From positions 1 through 64,000 of the forward strand of contig CAWDKL010000071.1 of the NCBI GenBank assembly GCA_963802745.1: 64,000 nucleotides of DNA, written 5' to 3'. Shown piece by piece: positions 45,627-53,769 of this stretch. A model generated the notes under the pieces. That model worked only from the letters and a program-made list of their open reading frames with translations. It was not told the DNA's origin and made no database searches. The translations under genes and the position numbers were made by a program. This DNA comes from JAJPKK01 sp963802745 (GTDB lineage Bacteria; Pseudomonadota; Alphaproteobacteria; Rhizobiales; Xanthobacteraceae). Positions within the stretch are counted from its first letter, which is position 1; each line of letters starts with the position of its first letter.

Positions 45627-47832
45627 GATCGCGGCGCCGGGTCAGGCTGCGGGGCGAGGAGTCCTTCAGGGAGGCTCCGCGGCCCGACAGGCTCGGATTG
45701 GTCATGAAATATTTATGCGCATTGAACGGTTCCTCGCCGGCCGCGGCCTTGATACGTCGCGAGGCGCCGTCGGGCAAGAAGGTCCAGCTCTGTTCGTTGT
45801 CCTGCAGATTGGCGATCATGATCTGGTCGAGCACCTGCTGGTGCACGGTGGCATTGAGGATCGGACACAGCGCCTCGACCCGGCGGTCGAGATTGCGGGG
45901 CATCATGTCGGCCGACGAGATATAGACCGCGGCCTTGGGATGCGGCAACCCGTGGCCGGCGCCGAAACAGTAGACGCGGCCGTGTTCGAGAAAGCGCCCC
46001 ACGATCGACTTGGCGCGGATGTTCTCCGACAGTCCTGGCACGCCCGGCCGCAGGCAGCAAATGCCGCGCACGATGAGGTCGACCGCAACGCCGGCCTGGG
46101 ACGCCGCATAAAGGGCGTCGATGATCTCGGTATCCACCAGGGCATTCATCTTCATCCAGATGGCGGCGGGCCGGCCGGCCCTGGCGTGGTCGATCTCGGC
46201 GGCGACGTGTTCCAGGATGCGCTTCTTGAGATTGATCGGCGACACCGACAGGCGCTCGAGATCGGCGGGCTCGGCATAGCCGGTGATGAAATTGAAGACG
46301 CGCGCCACGTCGCGGGAGATCGCCGGATCCGAGGTGAAGAACGACAGGTCGGTATAGATACGTGCCGTGACGGGGTGATAGTTGCCGGTCCCGACATGCA
46401 CATAGGAGCGCAGCGATCCGCTCTCCCGCCGCACCACCAGGGACAGCTTGGCGTGGGTTTTCAGTTCGATGAACCCGTAGACGACCTGGGCGCCGGCACG
46501 TTCGAGATCGCGCGCCCAGCGGATATTGGCCTCTTCGTCGAACCGGGCCTTGAGTTCGACCAGTGCGGTGACCGACTTGCCGGCCTCGGCCGCCTCGGCG
46601 AGCGCGCTGACGATCGGGCTTTGCTTGGAGGTGCGGTAAAGCGTCTGCTTGATCGCCACCACGTCGGGGTCGCGCGCCGCCTGCTGGAGGAATTGCACCA
46701 CCACATCGAACGATTCGTAAGGGTGGTGGACGATCAGATCCTTCTTGCGGATGGCCGCGAAACAATCGCCGGCCTGCTCGCGAATTCGTTCCGGAAACCG
46801 CGGATTGTAGGGTACGAATTCCAGATCCGGCCAATTCACGCTGGTCAATTGCGACAGATCGGCGATCGCCAAGGCGCCATCGACCAGGAACACTTCGTCG
46901 CCCGTCACCGCCAGCGCGCGTTCCACGAAGTGCCGCAGTTCGGCCGGCATCGCGGCTTCCATCTCCAGCCGGATCACCGATCCGCGCCGCCGCCGCTTGA
47001 GCGCATTCTCGAACAGGCGCACCAAATCCTCGGCCTCTTCCTCGATTTCCACGTCGGAATCGCGGATCAGCCGGAAGGCGCCCTGGCCCTTCACAGTATA
47101 CCCCGGAAACAGGCGCGCGATGAACAGCGAGGTGACCTGCTCCAGCGTGATCAGCCGCGCCGGGCCGCCCTCCGCGGCGGACGGCAGGCGCACGAAACGC
47201 TCGATCTTCGGCGGCACCCGGATCAGCGCGTTCATCGGCCGGCCGTCGCGGGCGCGATCGAGTTGCAGCGCCAGCGAAAACCCGAGATTGGGGATGAACG
47301 GGAACGGATGCGCCGGATCGATGGCGAGCGGCGTCAGCACCGGGAAAATGTTATGGAGAAAATGGTCGGCGAGCCACGTGCGGTCGGCCTTCTTGAGCGC
47401 GTCGCTCTCCACCAGCACGACGTCGTTGGCGGCCAATTCGCTGCGCAGCTCGCTCCAGCGCTTCTGCTGATCGATCGCCAAGCTTGAGACCGCCTCGTTG
47501 ATTTGGACGAGCTGCTCGGCCGGGGTCAAACCGTCGGGACTGCGGGTGACGATTCCGGCGCGCACCTGACCCTTGAGGCCGGCCACGCGCACCATGAAGA
47601 ATTCGTCGAGATTGTTGGCGGAGATCGACAGAAACCGCACCCGTTCGAGTACCGGATGGCCCGGATTGGCGGCTTCCTCCAAGACGCGGCGATTGAAATG
47701 GAGCCAGGAAAGCTCCCGATTGATGTAGCGACCGGCCCCGTCGGCCGGATTCGCCGCTACGGCGGCGACATCAAGAACGGACTCTGCGGCGGCGTCCTCC
47801 AGACGCGGAACGGCTTGGGCGGCGTCAATCAT
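45613..47832 (-). CDS. ppk: Polyphosphate kinase 1
   Basis: A 739-residue enzyme that makes polyphosphate from ATP. It opens RYINRELSWLHFNRRVLEEA and LSISANNLDEFFMVRVAGLK, the N-terminal Ppk1 signature. The phospholipase-D-like core holds the catalytic His in SYVHVGTGNYHPVTARIYTD and the later GICCLRPGVPG. Length matches the family. The start at 47832 (MIDAAQ) is preferred to an ATG 24 bases earlier. It is the first gene of the ppk-ppx unit, with hdaA just upstream in the same direction. Confidence 0.94.
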   Translation of the reverse strand: MIDAAQAVPRLEDAAAESVLDVAAVAANPADGAGRYINRELSWLHFNRRVLEEAANPGHPVLERVRFLSISANNLDEFFMVRVAGLKGQVRAGIVTRSPDGLTPAEQLVQINEAVSSLAIDQQKRWSELRSELAANDVVLVESDALKKADRTWLADHFLHNIFPVLTPLAIDPAHPFPFIPNLGFSLALQLDRARDGRPMNALIRVPPKIERFVRLPSAAEGGPARLITLEQVTSLFIARLFPGYTVKGQGAFRLIRDSDVEIEEEAEDLVRLFENALKRRRRGSVIRLEMEAAMPAELRHFVERALAVTGDEVFLVDGALAIADLSQLTSVNWPDLEFVPYNPRFPERIREQAGDCFAAIRKKDLIVHHPYESFDVVVQFLQQAARDPDVVAIKQTLYRTSKQSPIVSALAEAAEAGKSVTALVELKARFDEEANIRWARDLERAGAQVVYGFIELKTHAKLSLVVRRESGSLRSYVHVGTGNYHPVTARIYTDLSFFTSDPAISRDVARVFNFITGYAEPADLERLSVSPINLKKRILEHVAAEIDHARAGRPAAIWMKMNALVDTEIIDALYAASQAGVAVDLIVRGICCLRPGVPGLSENIRAKSIVGRFLEHGRVYCFGAGHGLPHPKAAVYISSADMMPRNLDRRVEALCPILNATVHQQVLDQIMIANLQDNEQSWTFLPDGASRRIKAAAGEEPFNAHKYFMTNPSLSGRGASLKDSSPRSLTRRRDLDRE

Positions 47833-47917
47833 GGTGCCTCTGGGATATCCAAACAATGCAAATCACCACGACGGATTCTATGCCATGAATCGCGGCGGTG
47901 AAAGCCGCATGACAGTT

Positions 47918-48625
47918 TCAAGGCCCGCGCCGGCGCAGGATAGCCGCCGCAAGCGCGCGGTTGACCGGACGTTTGAGCCGCAGCGCCTCGCGATCGAGTT
48001 CGTCGACCACGGCTTGCACGGCCGCGAAACTGCGTTCGATCCGCGCCAGCAGGTAGGACACCAGCCGGTCATCGACCGTGAGCTGGCGGTCGGCGAACAG
48101 CTTCAGCATCACCGTGGCGAGCAAGGCATCGTCCGGCGGCGCGATGGCGACCACCGGTATGGCGCGCAGCCGCGAGGCCAGGTCCGGCAAGGCGACGGAC
48201 CAGTTCGCCGGCGGCCGCCGCGCCGTCATCAGCAGGAAGGCACGCTGCTCCTTTGCCAGGTTGAACAGGTGAAACAGCGCCGTGTCGTCGCCGTGATCGC
48301 GGTCGCAATCCTCGACTACCAGCGCGCCGGCAGACAGCGCCTGCGGACCCGAAGCAACATCGAGCGCGGTGCGGGACATGACGCGCGCGCGGGCCGTCGC
48401 CGCCCAGACTGCCGCAAGGTGGCTTTTGCCCGCCCCTTCGGGGCCGGCGAGCGCCACCGTACGTGCCGGCCAGTCCGGCCAGCGATCGATGAGCTGCAAC
48501 GCAGCGCGGTTGCTGTCGCTGACGAGAAAGTCCGCGCGATCGAAGCTTTCGCGATGGTCGAGGGCCAGAACGAGCTGGCGGGGCAAAACGGGGGCGGGGG
48601 GATCCGCGGATTTAGGATCGGTCAC
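47918..48625 (-). CDS. hdaA: DnaA-homologous regulator HdaA
   Basis: A 235-residue AAA+ protein related to DnaA domain III. The sequence PRQLVLALDHRESFDRADFL matches the start of alphaproteobacterial HdaA and includes the clamp-binding QLVLAL. The Walker A motif is GPEGAGKSHL. With the beta clamp, HdaA speeds ATP hydrolysis by DnaA and so limits re-initiation of replication. A GTG start is chosen because it places the clamp motif close to the N-terminus. Position between ppk and a PgsA-like gene is the usual order in this order of bacteria. Confidence 0.85.
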   Translation of the reverse strand: MTDPKSADPPAPVLPRQLVLALDHRESFDRADFLVSDSNRAALQLIDRWPDWPARTVALAGPEGAGKSHLAAVWAATARARVMSRTALDVASGPQALSAGALVVEDCDRDHGDDTALFHLFNLAKEQRAFLLMTARRPPANWSVALPDLASRLRAIPVVAIAPPDDALLATVMLKLFADRQLTVDDRLVSYLLARIERSFAAVQAVVDELDREALRLKRPVNRALAAAILRRRGP

Positions 48626-48703
48626 GGCCCGGCACCCTTCGCTTCGTGCCGCATTATCGGCCGGCACCGCCGCAGCGCGTGCCACATCGCGGCGGCTGCG
48701 TCC

Positions 48704-49249
48704 CTAACGGTCCAGCCCCGCGGCGTTCACGTGCAATAACCACTGGCGGACATAAAAGGCGACCGAGGCGAGCGTCAGGACCGCGACCGTGAACATCACG
48801 GTTTGCTGGATCATCGGGAACGCGACCCCGAAGGCTAGCGACGCCAGCACGAGACATGCGAACACGATCTGCGCGACCGTGTTCAATTTTGATACCAGGA
48901 CGGGCCTGACCCGCATGGGCTTGCCGAGAAACCACGCCAGCATGACGCCGCCGACGATCAAGATATCCCGGGATACGACCAAAATAACGATCCAGCGCGG
49001 AATCTCCTCGGTGATTCCGAGCGCGATGTAGATCGATACGATCAGCACTTTGTCGGCCAGCGGATCCAGATGGGCGCCGAGATTGCTGGTCATGTCCAGC
49101 CGTTTGGCGAGAAATCCATCGACGGCGTCGCTGATGCCGGCGACCAGGAACACCAGGAATGCAAATCGCATTTCTCGGGACGCGATCGCCCAAACGATGA
49201 CCGGGACCAGCAAGATGCGGCCGAGGGTGATCACATTGGGAAGATTCAA
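48704..49249 (-). CDS. CDP-alcohol phosphatidyltransferase (PgsA-like)
   Basis: A 181-residue membrane protein with five or six predicted helices. The CDP-alcohol transferase motif is complete: DAVDGFLAKRLDMTSNLGAH then LDPLADK, giving the D..DG..A(K/R)...G...D...D pattern. It begins MNLPNVITLGRILLVP, typical of phosphatidylglycerophosphate or cardiolipin synthases of the CLS/PgsA type. It makes anionic phospholipids in the inner membrane. It precedes hdaA in the same direction, with 78 bases between. Confidence 0.87.
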   Translation of the reverse strand: MNLPNVITLGRILLVPVIVWAIASREMRFAFLVFLVAGISDAVDGFLAKRLDMTSNLGAHLDPLADKVLIVSIYIALGITEEIPRWIVILVVSRDILIVGGVMLAWFLGKPMRVRPVLVSKLNTVAQIVFACLVLASLAFGVAFPMIQQTVMFTVAVLTLASVAFYVRQWLLHVNAAGLDR

Positions 49250-49393
49250 GACCGCAGTCCCGGCTGTTCGGGCGCCACACGAGGAGCTTGGTGCAGCGCT
49301 GAACGGACGCCCATTGCGTGCAGGTAAAGCCGGACGGCCAGCTCTGCTACCAAAGCCGGCCGCAATTCATGTCACATGGTCTGCGCCGACCCA

Positions 49394-49741
49394 TCAGGGA
49401 TTGAGCAACGGGATGCTTTTGGGATCGGCCGTAGGCGGCTGCGACTGCAGATAGGCATAGATATCGGCCAGATCGTCGTCGGACAGAATCTCCTTCCGGA
49501 ACGGCGGCATGGCCCGGTTGGTGGTCCGCACGAAGTTGGACAAGGTCTCGAACGGAATTGGATTCGGGGCCAATCTCGGACCCGTGACCCCACCCTGCCC
49601 CGCATAGCCGTGGCACTGCCAGCAGCCGTGCCGCAGGAATTCCGACTTGCCCTTTTCGGCGGAGGCGGCGGAGGCCGCCCCGCTCACCACGACGCCGGCG
49701 GCAAATGCCGCCAGCCCGACGATAATGCTACGGGATTTCAT
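49394..49741 (-). CDS. Small periplasmic cytochrome c
   Basis: 115 residues. A signal peptide (ends ASAASAE) is followed by a single haem site CWQCH at residues 40-44, and RAMPPFRKEILSDDDLADIY supplies the Met ligand and last helix of a class I cytochrome c. It lies 13 bases after the exported ThDP enzyme gene and is in the same transcript, so it is likely the electron acceptor of that enzyme or of a product of it. Confidence 0.87.
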   Translation of the reverse strand: MKSRSIIVGLAAFAAGVVVSGAASAASAEKGKSEFLRHGCWQCHGYAGQGGVTGPRLAPNPIPFETLSNFVRTTNRAMPPFRKEILSDDDLADIYAYLQSQPPTADPKSIPLLNP

Positions 49742-49754
49742 CTGTACCCTATCC

Positions 49755-51764
49755 TCAACGCGGCTGCGTCCACACGTCGATCAACGCCGGCTGACCGGAT
49801 TTGACGACCTCGACGGCCCGCTTGATCATCGGCCCGAGTTCGGTCGGGTCCTTGATCGGACCGGCGCTCCAGTAGCCCATCGATTTTGCCAGCGAGGCGT
49901 AATCGATGTCCGGATTTTCGATGCTGGTGCCGATCGGGCTGCGATCCATGCCGAGCGCCGCCACGCGGTTGCGCCGGTTGGCGATGCGCTGCACATGCAT
50001 CACCTCCTGGTGGTAGCCGCGGTTGTTGTGCATGACGCTGAGGATCGGAATCTTGTGCCGCACCGCCGTCCACAGCACACCGGGTGCGTACATCAGGTCA
50101 CCGTCCCCCTGGATGCTGACCGAGAACCGCCCGCCGATATCGCGGTTTCCCAGCGCCGCCCCGATCGCGGCCGGTGCGCCATAGCCGACGCCGGCACCGC
50201 CGGAACTGCCGAGCCAGCTGTGATGGTGTTCCATGCGCCACAGCCGGTTCGGCCAGCCACTCACATTGCCGGAACTCGACACCAGCGAAAAGTCGAGATC
50301 CTTGATCTGGGCGTAGATTTCCATCGACAGCCGTGCGGTCGAGATCGGGCTTGCGTCCCACGCCACCGCGGCGGCCGCCTTGGTGCGCTCGCGCGCATCC
50401 GCATAGGCCTTTTTGAGATCGTTGCCGCGCTTTTCCATCGCCGCCTTGCGATCGTTCGGAATAGCCGCCTTCACGGCTTCGATCAGCGCCGGCAGGGTTG
50501 CCTCGGCGTCTCCCGCCATTTCGATGTCGACCGCCTGGAAGCGCTGGAAATCCTGGTAGTTCGACTTGGTCGCCAGCAGGGTCGAGGTGATGCTGATCAG
50601 CTTGGTTCCAGGCTTGATCCGGGACTCGTTGAGCCCGATGGCGTCGTAACCGTTGTCCACGAAGGCGTTGACGGTCGCCCAGTAGTCCGACAGTTCCAGC
50701 CCGATGATGACGTCGGCATTGCCGATCAGCGCACCGGCCCGCGCCGTCTGGTTGAGGTAGTGCGTGTTCGGCATATTCATGCGGCCGCCCTGGTCGATCA
50801 CCGGGGCCTGCAAGGCTTCGGCAAGCTGAACCAGGTAACGAGTGCCCGCCGCGGTGCGCGCCGCGCGATCGGCGACGATCACCGGGCGCTCGGCATTGGC
50901 CAGCAGCCGGGCCGCTTCCTTCACGGCGCCGGCATCGCCCTGGGGCGGCGCGGTCGGCACATATTTCGGAATATAGAGCGTCTCGCGCTCGTGGGCCTTA
51001 ATCGGTTCCTGCTGCAACCCGAGATCGAGCGCGATCATCACCGGCTCGTGCGGCGGCGTCATCGCGATCTTGTAGGCGCGCACGAAGGATTGGGCGAAAT
51101 GTTGCAGCGAAACCGGCTGATCGTCCCACTTGGTGTAATCGCGGACGATGGCGTTGATATCCTGCGCCGCATGATAGGTCGGCACGCCCGGAGCCCTGTA
51201 GGCCGCGTCGAGATCGGTGCCGCCGATAGTGATGAGCGGAACACGATCGCACCAGGCGTTGTAGATGGCCATGGTGGCGTGCTGCAGACCGACGACGCCG
51301 TGGCACATCATCATCAGCGGCTTGCCGGTGGCCTTGAAGTAGCCATGCGCCATGCCGATCGAGGATTCCTCGTGCATGCAGGTGATGAATTCCGGCTTCT
51401 TGTTGCCGCCGTAGTCGATCAGCGACTCGTGCAGCGCCCGGAAGCTCGAGGCCGGATTGGACACGACGTAATCGATGTTCAAGGTCTTGATGACGTTGAC
51501 CATGAAATCCGATCCGTCCGGACCGGTTGCCTTGGCGAGTTCCTTAGGGGTTCCGGTTTCGGCCGCCACCATGCGGGCATCCGGCCGCAGCGCCGATGGC
51601 CGGCGCGCCGGCCCGGTCTCGACGACGGGTGCCGTCGCAGCGTTTGCGGAGTCCGCCACCGCGGCGCCCGTCAGGGCTACTCCGGCCATGAACTTTCGTC
51701 GATCGACGTTCGGGCCTTTTGCCGCAACTGCGTCCGCTGCCGAACCTGTGTCCTTGCGAGCCAT
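49755..51764 (-). CDS. Tat-exported thiamine diphosphate enzyme (acetolactate synthase-like)
   Basis: A 669-residue protein. The Tat signal is DRRKFMAGVALTGAAVA (residues 21-37). The PYR domain has the catalytic Glu in CMHEESSIGMAHGY (about 132), and the PP domain has the ThDP motif GDGDLMYAPGVLWTAVRH and ending HNNRGY. The middle third is the usual Rossmann domain. ThDP enzymes are normally cytoplasmic; export plus a following cytochrome c suggests a periplasmic oxidative decarboxylase or carboligase of unknown substrate. The operon start is here, and the cytochrome gene follows after 13 bases. Confidence 0.85.
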   Translation of the reverse strand: MARKDTGSAADAVAAKGPNVDRRKFMAGVALTGAAVADSANAATAPVVETGPARRPSALRPDARMVAAETGTPKELAKATGPDGSDFMVNVIKTLNIDYVVSNPASSFRALHESLIDYGGNKKPEFITCMHEESSIGMAHGYFKATGKPLMMMCHGVVGLQHATMAIYNAWCDRVPLITIGGTDLDAAYRAPGVPTYHAAQDINAIVRDYTKWDDQPVSLQHFAQSFVRAYKIAMTPPHEPVMIALDLGLQQEPIKAHERETLYIPKYVPTAPPQGDAGAVKEAARLLANAERPVIVADRAARTAAGTRYLVQLAEALQAPVIDQGGRMNMPNTHYLNQTARAGALIGNADVIIGLELSDYWATVNAFVDNGYDAIGLNESRIKPGTKLISITSTLLATKSNYQDFQRFQAVDIEMAGDAEATLPALIEAVKAAIPNDRKAAMEKRGNDLKKAYADARERTKAAAAVAWDASPISTARLSMEIYAQIKDLDFSLVSSSGNVSGWPNRLWRMEHHHSWLGSSGGAGVGYGAPAAIGAALGNRDIGGRFSVSIQGDGDLMYAPGVLWTAVRHKIPILSVMHNNRGYHQEVMHVQRIANRRNRVAALGMDRSPIGTSIENPDIDYASLAKSMGYWSAGPIKDPTELGPMIKRAVEVVKSGQPALIDVWTQPR

Positions 51765-52035
51765 GCATTCCTCCTTCTGCGGCCCCCATGCCGGGGCATG
51801 ATGCGTTCGATCCTGCGCGACGATCGGCGCTGGTTACCGAAATCCACCGGCGGGCAAACTACCATGCCGGCGGCTTATGTCATCCGGGATTTCATCTGTA
51901 CGGTTGGTTCTCATCATTTGACGCGCTGTGGCAGCAAGAAGTCGGGTAAGCCGTCTTCGCCTATACGGGTCGCTGAGACAAATCGGACCAGATCACCGAC
52001 CGGTATGGTGCGGGATCGCGGCACGCCGCGCCGGT

Positions 52036-52365
52036 CTAAGAGCTGTGCCGGCGTCGCCTCGGCACGGTCCGCGGTGCCGGCCCGGACGGCGGGTGATAAT
52101 AGGGGCTTTGAATGCACAGCCCCCCGATACCGGACAGCGTCCTCATGCATTGTTCGTAGCTGTCGTAGTAGCAAGACCGCGCGCCGCCGGGGCCGGCGTC
52201 GCTATTATACATGGCGCACCAGGGATAGGAGTAAGGCGACCGTCCCTGGCTCACCGCAGGCGTGGGCAATCCTAGCCCGATCGCGCCGAGGCCGGCGAGC
52301 AGGAGCGAGACCGGCAACCGCACATTTCGCTCGCCCTGCGTGTATCGTCCGCGTCGTGTGCCCAT
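52036..52365 (-). CDS. DUF3551 secreted protein
   Basis: 109 residues with a leader (LPVSLLLAGLGAIGLGLPTP then AVSQG). The mature part shows the DUF3551 pattern: YPWCAMYNSDAGPGGARSCY, YDSYEQCMRTLSGIGG and a last Cys in LCIQSPYY; four Cys probably form two disulphides. The family is abundant in Bradyrhizobium-type bacteria, with no known role. The start at 52365 follows GAGG by seven bases. The gap on its 3' side (51765-52035) contains no gene I can name. Confidence 0.8.
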   Translation of the reverse strand: MGTRRGRYTQGERNVRLPVSLLLAGLGAIGLGLPTPAVSQGRSPYSYPWCAMYNSDAGPGGARSCYYDSYEQCMRTLSGIGGLCIQSPYYHPPSGPAPRTVPRRRRHSS

Positions 52366-52429
52366 CTCGATCCTCACGTGTATGGGGCGGACCGGGGTAC
52401 GCCTTACTGTGGCGTCGCGCCGATCCGCT

Positions 52430-52738
52430 TCAGTGGGTCCAGGGGGTGCGGCGCCCAAAGGCGAAATTGTCCGCGTAGGCGATCAGGCGCCGCTTCGGCT
52501 GCTTCGGATCGCTGGCAATGTACGGAATTCCATGGTGCTCGCAATACGCGACGGCTTCCTCCTTGGTGTCGAACCGCAACCGCACCTGCTGCCGCGTATC
52601 GGCGGAACTCGTCCACCCCATCAACGGTTCCACAACCTGCGGTGTGGATCGTTCGAAGTCCAGCACCCAAGACTTGGTCTTGGCGGTGCCGGATTGCATC
52701 GCGGTCTTGGCCGGCTTGTAAATGCGTGCGGTGGTCAT
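52430..52738 (-). CDS. NDUFS4-like complex I accessory subunit (ETC complex I subunit)
   Basis: A 102-residue protein matching the conserved domain of the 18-kDa NDUFS4 subunit: ARIYKPAKTAMQSGTAKTKS, WVLDFE, WTSSADTRQQVRLRFDTKEE, AVAYCEHHGI and PKRRLIAYADNFAFGR. In alphaproteobacteria and mitochondria it stabilises the NADH-binding arm of complex I. It is a marker for this bacterial class. It is a single-gene unit, divergent from the repeat region and transcribed towards the DUF3551 gene. Confidence 0.9.
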   Translation of the reverse strand: MTTARIYKPAKTAMQSGTAKTKSWVLDFERSTPQVVEPLMGWTSSADTRQQVRLRFDTKEEAVAYCEHHGIPYIASDPKQPKRRLIAYADNFAFGRRTPWTH

Positions 52739-52850
52739 GGCCTGTCGCTACCCATGCGGAAACAGCGCAGCCGCTGGCATACATGAACGCTCCGAGGGGT
52801 CAAGCATTTGTGCCGCTCGTGGCGCCGGTCTCGATCAGCGCCTCTCGGCC

Positions 52851-52953
52851 CTCATTCCGGGGCGCCGCGAAGTGGCGAGCCCGGAATTCATACCCACGGA
52901 CCTGGGTTTATAGGTTCTGGGCTCTCGGTTTGCAGCCGAGCCCCGGAATGACG
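52851..52953. repeat. Inverted repeat B, copy 2
   Basis: CTCATTCCGGGGCGCCGCGA then AGTGGCGAGCCCGGAAT on the left, with CCGAGCCCCGGAATGACG on the right; same family as 12851-12955, and likewise followed by CATATGATT. The inner right arm has changed (GGTTTGCAGCC). It fills the gap between the NDUFS4-like gene and the Phd/PIN pair. Confidence 0.7.
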
Positions 52954-53036
52954 CACCATATGATTTGGAAGTTCAAGAACGATGAAGTAGCTTGGTCTTT
53001 AGCTCAATTTGCTTGGATTAGCGGGAGAGATATCCC

Positions 53037-53288
53037 ATGCGCTTGATCGGCGCCTTTGAGGCAAAAAACGAACTCGGCCAGCTACTCGACTTGGTGGAGC
53101 AGGGCGAAGAGGTCACGATCACGCGCCACGGCAAGGAGGTGGCACGGTTGGTGGCCGCGCGGCCCAGCTACAGCCGGGACGCGGCCCGGGATGCCATTCG
53201 ACGCATTCGCGATCGCGCCGAACAAAGCAAGCTCGGTCGCTTCGACTGGTCCGAATGGAAATCGTACCGCGATGAAGGCCGCTCGTGA
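53037..53288 (+). CDS. Phd/YefM-type antitoxin
   Basis: 83 residues: IGAFEAKNELGQLLDLVEQG then EEVTITRHGKEVARLVAARP is the classic Phd/YefM fold start, and the acidic C-terminal tail (KLGRFDWSEWKSYRDEGRS) would wrap the toxin. The start follows GGGAGAGA by eight bases. Its TGA overlaps the GTG of the PIN toxin by four bases. It should bind its own promoter as part of the complex. Confidence 0.88.
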   Translation: MRLIGAFEAKNELGQLLDLVEQGEEVTITRHGKEVARLVAARPSYSRDAARDAIRRIRDRAEQSKLGRFDWSEWKSYRDEGRS

Positions 53289-53644
53289 GTCTTGTGCTCG
53301 ACAGCTCGGCAACTATTGTCTGGGTTTACAGCGACGAGACGACTGAGCCGGTCCGTCAGCTGTTTGATATGGTGGCCGATGAGGGGGCGATCGTACCGTC
53401 GTTGTGGCGGTTGGAAGTCGCCAATAGCCTGACGGTGGCGGTGGGTGGCCGCATTGATGAGAGCTTCCGCAGCGCATCGCTTGCCGATCTCGCCATCCTG
53501 GACATCGCGACGGACCTATATACCGATCAGCATGCCTGGAACGAAACGCTCAGTCTTGCCGACCGCTTCAAGCTGACCCTCTATGATGCGGCCTATCTTG
53601 AGCTTGCAACGGCGCAGCCTTCCACTGGCCGCGCTCGACGGTGA
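53285..53644 (+). CDS. PIN-domain toxin (VapC-like), C-terminus frameshifted
   Basis: A PIN ribonuclease: the first Asp is in LVLDSSATIVWVYSDE, a Glu in LWRLEVANSLT, and an Asp in LTLYDAAYLELA. The GTG start overlaps the antitoxin stop. After ELA the frame is lost. A two-base deficit near 53604-53609 explains it: the alternate frame reads QRRSLPLAALDGDLRAAA, the usual end with the fourth acidic site. As given, translation stops at 53644 without that Asp, so activity would be lost unless this is a sequence error. Confidence 0.8.
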   Translation: MSLVLDSSATIVWVYSDETTEPVRQLFDMVADEGAIVPSLWRLEVANSLTVAVGGRIDESFRSASLADLAILDIATDLYTDQHAWNETLSLADRFKLTLYDAAYLELATAQPSTGRARR

Positions 53645-53769
53645 CTTGCGCGCCGCGGCGGGGAGCTGAAGATTGAACTGCCGCGATTGCGCAAGCCGCC
53701 CCAAATCCCCTACGGTAAACCGCACGACGATTGGTGCGCCGCCGCAGAGCGGACGCGGGGAGGATATCG

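Noticed and set aside
45529..47487. A 652-codon plus-strand open frame
   Set aside because: Mirror frame of ppk; no conserved motif, and the minus strand is plainly polyphosphate kinase.
51914..52174. A short minus-strand frame overlapping the DUF3551 gene
   Set aside because: No family motif and no ribosome site; the DUF3551 frame with leader and Cys pattern explains the overlap region better.
49647..52478. A 943-codon open frame on the plus strand
   Set aside because: It lies antisense to the cytochrome c, ThDP enzyme and DUF3551 genes, is made of low-information Arg/Gly/His-rich sequence, and has no motif. High GC produces such mirror frames.
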